Source: CAYFUR01 sp964346275
Lineage (GTDB): Bacteria > Sumerlaeota > Sumerlaeia > SLMS01
Direction of reading: 5' to 3'
Length of the DNA: 28,505 bases
Assembly (NCBI GenBank): GCA_964346275.1
Contig: CAYFUR010000047.1
Location: forward strand, 1 to 28,505
In this document: positions 6,607-15,013 of the stretch, piece after piece
How positions within the stretch are numbered: the stretch's first letter is position 1
Layout: every line of letters starts with the position of its first letter
Translations under genes and position numbers: made by a program
The notes under the pieces: generated by a model
Database searches by the model: none
Seen by the model: the letters and a program-made list of their open reading frames with translations, nothing else
What the model was told of the DNA's origin: nothing

Positions 6607-8211
6607 ATGCCCGGGATCATGCCAGAGGAACCGCACTCTCATATCGAGCAGGAAACTCAAAGCGATTTGATCGAGCGTTGCCGGCGCCTTGCCCGGCAGG
6701 GCATGGAAGGACGCCGACAGGCCCGCCAACTGCTGGAAGAACAACTGCGTCTGCATCCAGAGGCCTACGAACCTCTCGACCTGGAAGCCGAAGTTCTCGC
6801 CCAGGACCGCAATCTGGTTCTGGCCCAACAGCTTCTCGAGGAATACACGCGGTACTTTTCCGAGAATGCCGATGCGCGGGCGCGCCTCGCCTGGATCCAT
6901 CGCGAACGAGGCAACCAGGACGAAGCCCTTGCGGAAATCCGCGCCACCGTCGCCTGCCACCCGGAAAACTTCCGGGCGCGCCAGTGGCTCGTGGAATGGG
7001 CCCTGGAATGGAAGAATTACCTGGTCGCCGCCGAAGCCGCCGAGGAAGGGATCCGGCGCTTTCCCGACGAACGCACCTTTCACCTCGCGCTGGCGCGCGC
7101 CGCGGCCAATCTCGACGACGACCAGCGCGCCCGCCACGCCTACCAGACGCTTCTCGGCATCGATCCCAGCAATGAGGAAGCCGCCCAGTCCTACGCCGGT
7201 TACCTGCTCTCTCAAAACGAGCCGCGGGAAGCCCGGCGGGTTCTGGAACAGTTTATCCCGCGGCCCGACGCCCGGCCGAAAACGCATATGCGCTATGCCG
7301 CCGCCGCGTTTCGAACGGGTGATAACCAGACCGCCGTCGACCACATCCGCCGCGTCGTGACAGACCAGGAACTGGAGGATGAAAAAACCGCACACGACGC
7401 CGTGGCGCTGGTCCTGCAGAACATGGGCGAAGGCGGCGGAGGCAAGTTTCTCCTCGGCCTTTTGGAATCACGAGACCTTGCCGATCTGGCAGGAGTCGAT
7501 TTCCTTGAACGGACCGGGCAGACAGGAAAAAAACAACAGATCGCGAATATTTTCCACGCCGCCGCAGAAGCTCCACTTGCCTATCCCCGCACGATCACAC
7601 GCTTTCTGTCCACCTTCCATGATTCCTTACGCTCGGCTTCCCCAGTCCACGAATGGATCGCCCGCCATCGCCAGGAGATCCAATCGAACACGCGGCTCTG
7701 GGGAGGAGTCGGCGCATGGTATGTCCAGCGCGAAAAGTGGCATGAAGCCATCGCCCACCTTTCAACGCTCCGCGACCGCCCCGATGCCCAGCAATGGATG
7801 GCGCTCTTGCTCGGCCGCGCCTATGAGGGGACAGGCAACCGCGCCGCCGCCAATGAGGTTTACCGCAACGCCCTCGCCATGGAGCCGGATCATTCCGAAG
7901 CCAGTGTCCGCAGCCGCCTTGCTTTCAATATGGCCATGGAGGATATGCCCGGCGCCGGCCGGTTAATCGTCATGGATTGCACCGAACGGGGAAAACGCCT
8001 CGCTTCGCCGGAGGACCTGGTGCGGCTTTTTGCCGTGGAAGCTCTAGCTGAAGCCGTGCAGACCCCCGACCGCGAAGAGTGCCAGTCGCTCTTCGCCAAA
8101 ACGCTCGAGCGCATGCAGCAACTCGCTGGTGATGACAGCGCCTCGGACGTCACCCGCCTCATCAAAGTTTTTCAGAGAAAAACGTCGGAGATTCTTTCGC
8201 GGGGACGCTAG
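6607..8211 (+). CDS. TPR-repeat protein
   Basis: The frame encodes 534 residues and begins one base after the glycosyltransferase stop codon, so the two are co-transcribed. A second in-frame ATG four codons on (residue 5) is an alternative start. There is no signal peptide or membrane segment, so the protein is cytoplasmic. Helical-hairpin repeats fill residues of about 30-260 (for example RARLAWIHRERGNQDEALAE and AHARAAANL-like segments ending in DPSN and HPEN) and recur at about 399-427 (LLGRAYEGTGNRAAANEVYR). The segment between (about 280-370) is less regular. TPR proteins next to glycosyltransferases often act as scaffolds or chain-length helpers in polysaccharide assembly, but no enzyme motif is seen here. 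The gene stops at 8211, directly against the convergent DinB-like gene. Confidence 0.85.
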   Translation: MPGIMPEEPHSHIEQETQSDLIERCRRLARQGMEGRRQARQLLEEQLRLHPEAYEPLDLEAEVLAQDRNLVLAQQLLEEYTRYFSENADARARLAWIHRERGNQDEALAEIRATVACHPENFRARQWLVEWALEWKNYLVAAEAAEEGIRRFPDERTFHLALARAAANLDDDQRARHAYQTLLGIDPSNEEAAQSYAGYLLSQNEPREARRVLEQFIPRPDARPKTHMRYAAAAFRTGDNQTAVDHIRRVVTDQELEDEKTAHDAVALVLQNMGEGGGGKFLLGLLESRDLADLAGVDFLERTGQTGKKQQIANIFHAAAEAPLAYPRTITRFLSTFHDSLRSASPVHEWIARHRQEIQSNTRLWGGVGAWYVQREKWHEAIAHLSTLRDRPDAQQWMALLLGRAYEGTGNRAAANEVYRNALAMEPDHSEASVRSRLAFNMAMEDMPGAGRLIVMDCTERGKRLASPEDLVRLFAVEALAEAVQTPDREECQSLFAKTLERMQQLAGDDSASDVTRLIKVFQRKTSEILSRGR

Positions 8212-8703
8212 TTATTCTTCCCACGCACCCAGCAAACGCCGCAGCACCACCATCTGGCCAAGATGATAGGCCATGTGGTCCGCCACCAGGATCGCCTCGC
8301 GAAGCAGCGTTTGTCCGTCTCCATGGGGAAATTCCTCATAGAGATCGTTTTCGCGATCCAGGACGAGGGCTTTCATCTTCTCCAGGTCCGAAGCGATCTG
8401 GCTGACGCTGTCATTCCAGGCCTTGTCACTGGGAGGAGTCTCTTCCTGCGGCCAGAATCCTTCCGGCCAGTCTGGCGAGACATGGTCTTCGTCTATACAA
8501 AAGTTCACGATGTCCCACTGGGCCAGGCGGATGTGTTCGAGCAATTGCCAGGGACTGTATGGCACTCCCTCTGGCGTTTCTCCGCGGACTTTTGCCGACA
8601 GGCCGGAAACGATGGAATCAAAATCATCGTGGGCGGAGCCGCCTTCCAGCAACTCGATGAGGTGTTCGCGAAGAACCTGGTCTTTCTCTTCATGGGTCGC
8701 CAT
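8212..8703 (-). CDS. DinB/YfiT-like putative metalloenzyme
   Basis: The frame encodes 163 residues from the ATG at 8703, chosen because GGAGG lies about nine bases upstream. The longer frame to 8865 has an implausible N-terminus. The fold is a four-helix DinB bundle, with the three metal-binding histidines visible at His57 (LLEHIRLAQWDI), His143 and His147 (ADHMAYHLGQMVVLRRLLGAW), which is the usual one-plus-two pattern. Members bind a divalent metal, and many are thiol-dependent transferases. The substrate is not predictable. Its stop codon abuts that of the convergent TPR gene without a single spacer base, so neither gene has room for a terminator before entering the other. Confidence 0.85.
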   Translation of the reverse strand: MATHEEKDQVLREHLIELLEGGSAHDDFDSIVSGLSAKVRGETPEGVPYSPWQLLEHIRLAQWDIVNFCIDEDHVSPDWPEGFWPQEETPPSDKAWNDSVSQIASDLEKMKALVLDRENDLYEEFPHGDGQTLLREAILVADHMAYHLGQMVVLRRLLGAWEE

Positions 8704-8830
8704 GGATTCGATCCTCCTCATGCGCATAGTAGGGTATCCTGAGTGCCGGGGCACAAAAAACCATCTACACAAAAAGATTGTGCGTCGGAAATCCCATGGC
8801 AAGCATTTGAGTGGTTTCATCGCATTCGCG

Positions 8831-8858
8831 TTGACGATCATATCTAGCGCTTCATAAT
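8831..8858 (+). promoter_or_regulatory. Candidate promoter for the secreted protein gene at 8909
   Basis: TTGACG (8831-8836), a 16-bp spacer and CATAAT (8853-8858) lie about 50 bp before the ATG at 8909, which itself has a GGAGG site. Both hexamers match the sigma-70 consensus at five of six positions. The region also lies upstream of the divergent DinB-like gene, whose own promoter was not identified. Confidence 0.45.
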
Positions 8859-8908
8859 CCCCCATACGATCGATTCAGCACCACATCTTAATTTGTTCGG
8901 AGGACCCC

Positions 8909-10681
8909 ATGATCCCGCTTCGAGCAGGCCTGAAGTGTGTTATCCCGACGATAGCAATCGCTGCCTTCGTCGCGAACCCAGCCCTTCTCCCCTCTGCCTC
9001 TGTCAGCCCGGAAAAAGCAAACCACCAGTCGGCAACCCGCCAGGCGCCGTTGAAACTCGGCTCGCAATACGTCGATGTCGCCATTGACGCCCAGAGCGCC
9101 CTTTTCACCATGGCGACCCTCGAGGGTGATCCCGATAATCCGGACGATGACAACGAAGTTCTTCTCTTCGGCCACCCCGATCCCTGGTCCAGCGGCACCA
9201 CGTTCCGCGTCGATGGCAACGACCTGTTTACCTATGACGACTCCAGCGATGGAATCAATGCGATCACTCAGCCTCCGGCCAATGATCCGGGAGAGTTCAA
9301 CGCCACCGTTTGGGAGTATCAGGGTGTTCGCTTCACCCAGGTTCTGAAAATCGTTGAGGGAAGCAACTCGGGCCTCCGCGATACCCTGCTCATCGAATAT
9401 TCCGCGGAAAACATCGACTCCGCTCCCCACGACGTGGGCATCCGTCTTTTCCTGGATACCCAACTGGGCGGAAATGACGGCGCGCCCTTCCAGGTTCCCG
9501 GCCTGGGGTCTGTAACCGAGGAGCGTGAGCTGTCGGCGCCCAATATCCCCCAGTCCTGGCAAGCCTTCGACGATCTCGGCAACCCGAGCGTTGTTTCCGC
9601 CGGAACCCTGATCGGCGGACAAGCCGTGCCGCCGGACCGCATTGCCTGGGGAAGCTGGCCCTCCATGAACAATACGCCATGGGATTATACCGTGAATCCA
9701 AACAGCACCTTCGGCGACAGCGCTGTCCTGATGTGGTGGAACCCGATCACGCTGAATCCCGGCGAAACCCGCACGGTTCGCACCTATTATGGTCTCGACC
9801 GAATCGATGTAAACCAGGAGCCACCGCTCGTCGTCGGCCTGAGCGATCCGGGCCGCCTGACCGATGACGGGACGGGCAGCCTGACGCCCAATCCCTTCAC
9901 GATCACCGCATTCCTGGAGAACTCGATTCTCGGCCGAAGCCTCGATGGTGTCTATGCGGAGATTATCCTGCCCCAGGGTCTTGTCCTTGTGGAAGGGGAA
10001 ACCGCGCGCCACGAAATCGGGACAATGCCCAACGGGTCCAATGAACAGACCTCCTGGCAGGTCCGCGCCGATGGCACCGCCAGCGGCGACCTGGAATACT
10101 GCGTCGAAGTGGGCGCCGTGGAGGAAGAGACCAAGACCGTCTGCAGCATGATCAACGTTCCGGAACTCTGCAGCGGCTTTGCCGGTCCCGCCGACGGTTA
10201 CGAAGCGGACTTCGCCAATGGAAGGCAATGCTGGGAATTCGTTGGAACATCGCCAGTCTTCGACAATCCGGTGCATTCTGTCCAATCCGACGCATTGCGC
10301 CTCGACGCCAATGGCTCGGCCAGCGCCTTTGGCTTCTGGCGCAGCCCCAAGCTCGACGTCGATGGCGGCGCTGTCTATATGATCAATTACGTCATCCGAT
10401 CCAACGCTTCGCCGCAAGATGCTCCCAATTTGCGCATCCGTGTGAATGATGCCTCTCTTCGCTGGTCGGACTTCGAAAGCTTTGAAAGCGTTGGAACAGC
10501 CGATGGCAGCCCCGGCCCCACTCCCACGCAATACACCCAATACGTTTTCATCCCGGATTACGTCAACCAGATGGAAATCGCCTACGACCTGCTCTCCTTC
10601 CAGCCCGCAGACAACACCAACGCCTATTTCGACCTGCTGTTCGTCTCGATCGACGAGATGCAGGCGCCGACTGTTCAGTAA
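8909..10681 (+). CDS. Secreted multidomain beta protein with the shared C-terminal domain
   Basis: The frame encodes 590 residues, with an ATG behind GGAGG. Residues 1-30 look like a signal peptide (LKCVIPTIAIAAFVANPALL). Residues of about 50-295 form one large beta-rich domain with many Asp, Asn and Gly turns (for example GDPDNPDDDNEVLLFGHPDP and DVGIRLFLDTQLGGNDG). Residues 305-415 look like an Ig-like surface domain (ITAFLENSILGR through LEYCVEVGAVEEE). Residues 425-585 are a copy of the domain that ends both proteases downstream: FGFWRSP (475-480), PNLRIRVNDASLRWSDF (506-522), then YTQYVFIP and a final AYFDLLFVSID. No enzyme motif was seen, so it is probably a cell-surface or extracellular binding protein. 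It is closed by a strong terminator and appears monocistronic. The N-terminal domains are of unknown family. Confidence 0.75.
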   Translation: MIPLRAGLKCVIPTIAIAAFVANPALLPSASVSPEKANHQSATRQAPLKLGSQYVDVAIDAQSALFTMATLEGDPDNPDDDNEVLLFGHPDPWSSGTTFRVDGNDLFTYDDSSDGINAITQPPANDPGEFNATVWEYQGVRFTQVLKIVEGSNSGLRDTLLIEYSAENIDSAPHDVGIRLFLDTQLGGNDGAPFQVPGLGSVTEERELSAPNIPQSWQAFDDLGNPSVVSAGTLIGGQAVPPDRIAWGSWPSMNNTPWDYTVNPNSTFGDSAVLMWWNPITLNPGETRTVRTYYGLDRIDVNQEPPLVVGLSDPGRLTDDGTGSLTPNPFTITAFLENSILGRSLDGVYAEIILPQGLVLVEGETARHEIGTMPNGSNEQTSWQVRADGTASGDLEYCVEVGAVEEETKTVCSMINVPELCSGFAGPADGYEADFANGRQCWEFVGTSPVFDNPVHSVQSDALRLDANGSASAFGFWRSPKLDVDGGAVYMINYVIRSNASPQDAPNLRIRVNDASLRWSDFESFESVGTADGSPGPTPTQYTQYVFIPDYVNQMEIAYDLLSFQPADNTNAYFDLLFVSIDEMQAPTVQ

Positions 10682-10709
10682 GCTCACCACCTCTTCTCCT
10701 TTCTGAAGG

Positions 10710-10746
10710 TCCGGGGGGCGCCTCAAACGCCCCCCGGATTCTTTTT
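10710..10746 (+). terminator. Rho-independent terminator
   Basis: A perfect 11-bp GC-rich stem (10710-10720 with 10728-10738) closes a 7-base loop and is followed by TTCTTTTT. It ends the secreted protein gene that stops at 10681. Confidence 0.9.
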
Positions 10747-10826
10747 GGGCTTTCGGTTGAAACGAAACGCTCCCCCTGTTCTCGTCTTGCCACGAGTCCG
10801 CATTCCAGAAACCGCCCCGTATCGCC

Positions 10827-11426
10827 TTGAAATCCACCGATCCCCTTCAGTTCCAGCAACTCCTCGCCCGTGTTCGCGCCTGCCGCCATTGCGAGGAAGA
10901 CCTTCCCCTTGGTCCCCGCCCTGTGTTGCGGGCCTCCACCACCTCGCGCGTGCTCCTCGTCGGCCAGGCCCCCGGCACCCGCGTCCATGCAACGGGGATC
11001 CCGTGGAACGATCCATCGGGCGATCGTCTTCGTGAATGGCTGGACATCGAGCGCAAGGATTTCTACGACGAGTCCCGCGTTGCCATCATCCCCATGGGAC
11101 TTTGCTATCCAGGAAAGGGGAAGGGGGGCGACCTGCCGCCCCGGCCGGAATGCGCCCAACTCTGGTTTCAGCAGTTACTGGCGGACATGCCGGCGCTGCG
11201 GCTCCGGGTCCTCATCGGACAATACGCTATCCGGTATTATCTTGGCAAAAAGAGGAAAAAGACTCTCGCGGAAACCGTTGCGGCCTTCGAGGATTACTTG
11301 CCCCAGGACTTCCCCCTCCCCCATCCTTCGCCTCGCAACCTGATGTGGCGCCGGCGGAATCCATGGTTTGAGGAAGAAGTGGTCCCGAGGCTGCGCCAGG
11401 AATTTCATCGAGCGTTGAAGGCGTAA
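10827..11426 (+). CDS. Uracil-DNA glycosylase family protein (family 4-like, Fe-S type)
   Basis: The frame encodes 199 residues. The active-site motif GQAPG is at 46-50, followed by GIPWNDPSGDRLREWL, and the second motif HPSPRN is at 166-171. Both are characteristic of the UDG superfamily, which excises uracil from DNA in base excision repair. Cysteines at 19, 22, 93 and 109 have the C-x2-C, about 70, C-x15-C spacing of the [4Fe-4S] cluster in family 4 enzymes, so a cluster is likely. The start is uncertain: the TTG at 10827 has no good Shine-Dalgarno sequence, but no ATG or GTG exists between it and the in-frame stop at 10758, and the protein begins where relatives do (just before LLARVRACRHC). 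It sits alone between two secreted-protein genes with no functional link to them. Confidence 0.85.
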   Translation: MKSTDPLQFQQLLARVRACRHCEEDLPLGPRPVLRASTTSRVLLVGQAPGTRVHATGIPWNDPSGDRLREWLDIERKDFYDESRVAIIPMGLCYPGKGKGGDLPPRPECAQLWFQQLLADMPALRLRVLIGQYAIRYYLGKKRKKTLAETVAAFEDYLPQDFPLPHPSPRNLMWRRRNPWFEEEVVPRLRQEFHRALKA

Positions 11427-11470
11427 TGGTCCTGGAAGGGCGGAAGATCAGGCCGTTTTTCGGGGAAAAT

Positions 11471-11501
11471 CGGGAACAAGCGGGAAGTTTCGCTTGTCCC
11501 G
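11471..11501. other. Stem-loop between the glycosylase and protease genes
   Basis: ACAAGCG pairs with CGCTTGT around an 8-base loop and is extended by CGGG/CCCG across a one-base bulge. No T-run follows, so it is not a typical rho-independent terminator. It lies 45 bp after the glycosylase stop and about 70 bp before the protease start, and could be an mRNA 3' end or leader structure. Confidence 0.35.
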
Positions 11502-11573
11502 AAAAGGCTCGAAAAGGAATCAATAATTCCTAGCAAACTGTGGAGAACCTTTTCAATTAAGGATACGAACCAG

Positions 11574-14500
11574 ATGATTCATCGGATGCTGTGTGGGGCC
11601 GGTAAGGCAAAAGCCCTGGCCCTGGCCTTGGTCGTGGGAAGCTTACTGGGTGTTGCCCCGGTCCATGCGGCGGATCCCGCCGCCGTTGGCCTGGCGGGTG
11701 ATCCTGCCGCCGACGTCGTGAACTTCAAACTCCTCAAGGGCGTCAAATCCGCCAAAAGCAAGGGCGTCAGCCTGGTCCGGGAGTTCGAGGACTGGATCGT
11801 CTCCAAAAACAATGACGGCGCGATTGCCATCGAGATCATCTTTGAAAAAGGGAAATCGTCCATCGCCAAAACCACCACGGTTCCCGGCGCCAAGGTCTAT
11901 TACGTCTCCGACCACTCCGACCGCGCCTACGCCTGGGTTTACAGCCCTGACGCCGTGCTGGAAATGGCCGAGTGGCCAGGTGTCCGAATGGTGCGGCCCG
12001 AGTGGGGGGCCATGACCAGCGCGGGCTCCGTCGATGGCAAGGGCCCGGCCGCCCACAACACAGAGCTAGCCTGGCAGCGCTTCCGCATCGACGGCCGGAT
12101 TCCCCAGGGCGAGACGCAAAAGGTCGGCATCCTGTCCGATTCTTTCGCCATGACCGATGGCATGCGCGACTTTAATACGGAGCCCGGTCGCGGCCAGCCC
12201 GGTATCCTGACCGGTTCGCGCCCCCAGGATACGGGCGACCTGCCTCCAGAGGTCAATATCCTCCGCGAAATCCCCGTCAACCAATCCGCCACGGATGAAG
12301 GAGCGGGGATGGCGGAACTCGTCCATGACATGGTCCCCGATGCCGGGATCGCCTTTCATAGTGCCTTCGGCGGGCAAGCCCTCTTTGCCGACGGCATCCG
12401 CCGTCTCGCCAATGAAGCAAACTGCACCGTCGTTGTTGACGACGTGATTTTCTTCGCCGAGCCCATGTTCCAAAACGGCCTCATCGGCCAGGCGGCACGC
12501 GATGTCGTCACCCAGGGGGTTCCTTATTTCTCCTCCGCCGGTAATAACGACAACTTTGGTTTCCGCTTCGAATACAACGATTTCGATCCGGCCACCAGCG
12601 ACGAGGCCAACCCGCCCAGTGGCGTGGATATGCATCGCTTCGAGAATGGGACGCGATTCCTTGAGATCAAGCTCGCCCCGGGAGCCTTTGGCCAGGTCAT
12701 CATGCAATGGAACCAGCCCTTTGGCAGCCTGCCCGACAGCACCGGCGCCGAGATCGATCTGGACCTGCTCTTTTACGAACGGCCCAATGTTTTTGCTCCC
12801 CTGATTGATGAGATTTCATCGCGCGACCTCCAAGGAACCCCGGGGAATCCCCTGGGCGATGCCCTGGAAATTGCGACTTTCGTCAGCAGCAGCGATGTCG
12901 AGCAGACGATTTATATGGCTATCGATGGATGGGACGGTCCGACGGACGTTATTCCACAGGACAACCAGACGCCCCTGGAAGTCCGCATGTTCCTCCGCGG
13001 CGGCATCACCCTTCCTGTCATTGAAGACAAAACAAGCCTCTTCGGCGGGCCGACCATCTATGGCCACAACTCCGCCCCCGGCGCCGCCTCGGTAGCCGCC
13101 GTCCCCTGGTTTGACACGCCCAATTTCGACCCCACGTTCACGCCATCCCGGATCATGGACCCCGAGGATTTCTCCTCCCGCGGCGGCGACCTGACCATTT
13201 TCTTCGATGACGAGGGCAACCTCGACCCAATCACTGACTTTGAACCCGACATTGCCGCTGTCGATGGCAACAATACGACCTTTTTCGGATCGCCACTGAA
13301 TCTGGGCGGTTTTGAAGGCGAGCCGGACCGGTTCCCCAATTTCTTTGGCACGTCGGCCGCCGCGCCCAATGCCGCTGCCATCGCAGCCATCATGCTCGAC
13401 ATGGATCCGACTCTCACGCCGGCGGAAATCATCGCCATCATGCAGGAAACAGCCATCGATGTCTCCGGTTTCCGCGCCGCGCCGGGCGTGGACGATGTCA
13501 CCGGCCCCGGGCTCATCGATACGAACGAGGTACTTGGCAGAGTCGCCGAACGCCTGGGCATCGATCCCCTCACTCCCCCTCCGCCCCTGCCCGATCCCGT
13601 CGATGGCTATACATTCGACTTCGAGGAAGATCCCATCGAATGGTCGTCCAATCCAACCGCAGCGGTCTTCACGGAACCCTTCCGATTCTTCGATGATGGC
13701 TCGCTCGGCCTTCAGTCGCGCAACAACACGAACACTTTCGGCTTCCTGCTGTCGCCGCCGGTCCATGCCTCGAATGCCGGACTGAGCAACCAGGAAAGGG
13801 GCGATATCGCCCTCGCCGGATCCAATGGCGAGGACACGCTCTATCGCGCCTCGTTCACGGTCAGCAGCGACCGGCCTACCACCGATCTGCTCCGGGTGCC
13901 CGTCATGCGCATGCGCTCGGCCACCGAGAACTTTGAACAATCCAATGTCCTGGTGGTCAGCTCGGCCAGCGGCAGCCAGCAGCTTTCCCCCGGCACGCGC
14001 GCTAAGACCTTCAACCTCTACTTCAAGTTGCCCCCTACCCAGGATAAGTTCCGCCTCTTCTACGACATCCTGAACGTGGAAGGCGCTGATGCGCCCTCCG
14101 GCGCCCTGCTTCTCGATCGCGTCCGTATCGAGGCGTTGGAACCGTCCCTTTCACTCCAGGACAGGGAGACCGAGAAGACTCTGAATTTTGTGAATCAGGG
14201 AAATGACTGGAAAGTTATTCCCGATTTGGCGGGCGATCCGGACTCTACGCCCTTCTTCTCCATTCCCCAGTTCGGCCTCTCGCCTAAAGGCCTGCGCATG
14301 GGGCCGGCCGCCAACGGCGTCCAGGGGCAGACCAATACCCACTTTGCTTTCTGGAGTTCCCCGGACGATTTCTCCAACACCACCGTGGCCGAGGAAGCGG
14401 TCAAAATGCGCACAGGACGGCTTTTCGAAGCCACTTTCCGCATGCGGGCCAACCCGCAGACACCCGATGAGGCCTCGCGCCTGCCCACGTTCCGCATGCG

Positions 14501-14747
14501 CATGAACGATCGATCGCTCAATTACAGTTCCTACGTGAACATCGAATCGGTGGGCCCCAACGCGAACCTTCCCATGGATGGATCGCCGGTCGAGTATAAG
14601 CTTTATTTCGAGGGCCGGGGTGAAATCGACCAGAACGAACTCATCTTCGCCTTCGACTATCTGCTCACCGAGGGTTCCGGAAACGATGTTTTCAGCCAGA
14701 TCTTCCTCGAATCTCTGGACATCGTCTCCTACGAGATCCCGCTCTAA
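11574..14747 (+). CDS. Secreted S8/S53-like serine protease with two shared C-terminal domains (paralogue 1)
   Basis: The frame encodes 1057 residues, with an ATG after AAGGAT. The signal peptide is residues 1-32, with cleavage after VHA. A propeptide-like region (40-150) precedes a subtilisin-fold domain: VGILSDSF (catalytic Asp189), DEGAGMAELVHD (Glu242 where the His of the HGT motif would be), VVVDDVIFFAEPMFQ, SSAGNND (oxyanion Asn324) and FFGTSAAAPNAAA (nucleophile Ser594). About 270 residues separate Asn324 and Ser594, against about 66 in subtilisin. An inserted beta domain (about 350-475, with LAPGAFGQVIMQWNQPFG and IDLDLLFYE) accounts for this. Two related domains follow, at nucleotides of about 13606-14140 (FGFLLSP, YRASFTVSSD) and 14155-14740 (FAFWSSP, LPTFRMRMNDRSLNYSSY). 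The probable role is extracellular proteolysis. A terminator follows, and the paralogue at 15014 is the next gene. Confidence 0.85.
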   Translation: MIHRMLCGAGKAKALALALVVGSLLGVAPVHAADPAAVGLAGDPAADVVNFKLLKGVKSAKSKGVSLVREFEDWIVSKNNDGAIAIEIIFEKGKSSIAKTTTVPGAKVYYVSDHSDRAYAWVYSPDAVLEMAEWPGVRMVRPEWGAMTSAGSVDGKGPAAHNTELAWQRFRIDGRIPQGETQKVGILSDSFAMTDGMRDFNTEPGRGQPGILTGSRPQDTGDLPPEVNILREIPVNQSATDEGAGMAELVHDMVPDAGIAFHSAFGGQALFADGIRRLANEANCTVVVDDVIFFAEPMFQNGLIGQAARDVVTQGVPYFSSAGNNDNFGFRFEYNDFDPATSDEANPPSGVDMHRFENGTRFLEIKLAPGAFGQVIMQWNQPFGSLPDSTGAEIDLDLLFYERPNVFAPLIDEISSRDLQGTPGNPLGDALEIATFVSSSDVEQTIYMAIDGWDGPTDVIPQDNQTPLEVRMFLRGGITLPVIEDKTSLFGGPTIYGHNSAPGAASVAAVPWFDTPNFDPTFTPSRIMDPEDFSSRGGDLTIFFDDEGNLDPITDFEPDIAAVDGNNTTFFGSPLNLGGFEGEPDRFPNFFGTSAAAPNAAAIAAIMLDMDPTLTPAEIIAIMQETAIDVSGFRAAPGVDDVTGPGLIDTNEVLGRVAERLGIDPLTPPPPLPDPVDGYTFDFEEDPIEWSSNPTAAVFTEPFRFFDDGSLGLQSRNNTNTFGFLLSPPVHASNAGLSNQERGDIALAGSNGEDTLYRASFTVSSDRPTTDLLRVPVMRMRSATENFEQSNVLVVSSASGSQQLSPGTRAKTFNLYFKLPPTQDKFRLFYDILNVEGADAPSGALLLDRVRIEALEPSLSLQDRETEKTLNFVNQGNDWKVIPDLAGDPDSTPFFSIPQFGLSPKGLRMGPAANGVQGQTNTHFAFWSSPDDFSNTTVAEEAVKMRTGRLFEATFRMRANPQTPDEASRLPTFRMRMNDRSLNYSSYVNIESVGPNANLPMDGSPVEYKLYFEGRGEIDQNELIFAFDYLLTEGSGNDVFSQIFLESLDIVSYEIPL

Positions 14748-14774
14748 GAGGACTCGAGAGTCCCGAAAGCTCTG

Positions 14775-14804
14775 CGGCCCCGGAATGCTCTCCGGGGCCG
14801 TTTT
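14775..14804 (+). terminator. Rho-independent terminator
   Basis: A perfect 10-bp stem (14775-14784 with 14791-14800) around a 6-base loop is followed by TTTTCGTT. It ends transcription of the first protease gene, 27 bp after its stop codon. Confidence 0.88.
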
Positions 14805-14826
14805 CGTTCTCCTGCCAGCAGCGCTT

Positions 14827-14850
14827 GAATCCGCCGCCGGAGGCGGATTC
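14827..14850. other. Second hairpin between the protease paralogues
   Basis: A perfect 9-bp stem (GAATCCGCC with GGCGGATTC) closes a 6-base loop and is followed by GGAAAAAAG rather than a T-run. It is not a terminator on either strand, since the T-run on the minus strand lies before the stem. It may be a leader structure or protein-binding site of the second protease gene. Confidence 0.5.
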
Positions 14851-15013
14851 GGAAAAAAGCACCAAAAGCTGGGCGTATTTCGGTGGGAAAATCATGGTTT
14901 TCCCCGCTAGCCCCTCTCCCATGGGTTTCATAACGCTGAATTTAAGGGGCAATTTGCCTTCCTGAGGAGTCAAGTTTTCCTTGTGCCTGATGATGGAGGT
15001 CGTGGAGCTTTAG

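Noticed and set aside
4779..6620. A 613-codon open frame on the minus strand
   Set aside because: It lies opposite the glycosyltransferase and reads into the MBOAT gene in another frame, with no recognisable motif.
8888..10837. A 649-codon open frame on the minus strand
   Set aside because: It is antisense to the secreted protein gene and crosses its terminator. The protein is a low-information shadow.
12816..13940. A 374-codon minus-strand frame inside the first protease gene
   Set aside because: It is the complement of a clearly coding region with subtilase motifs.
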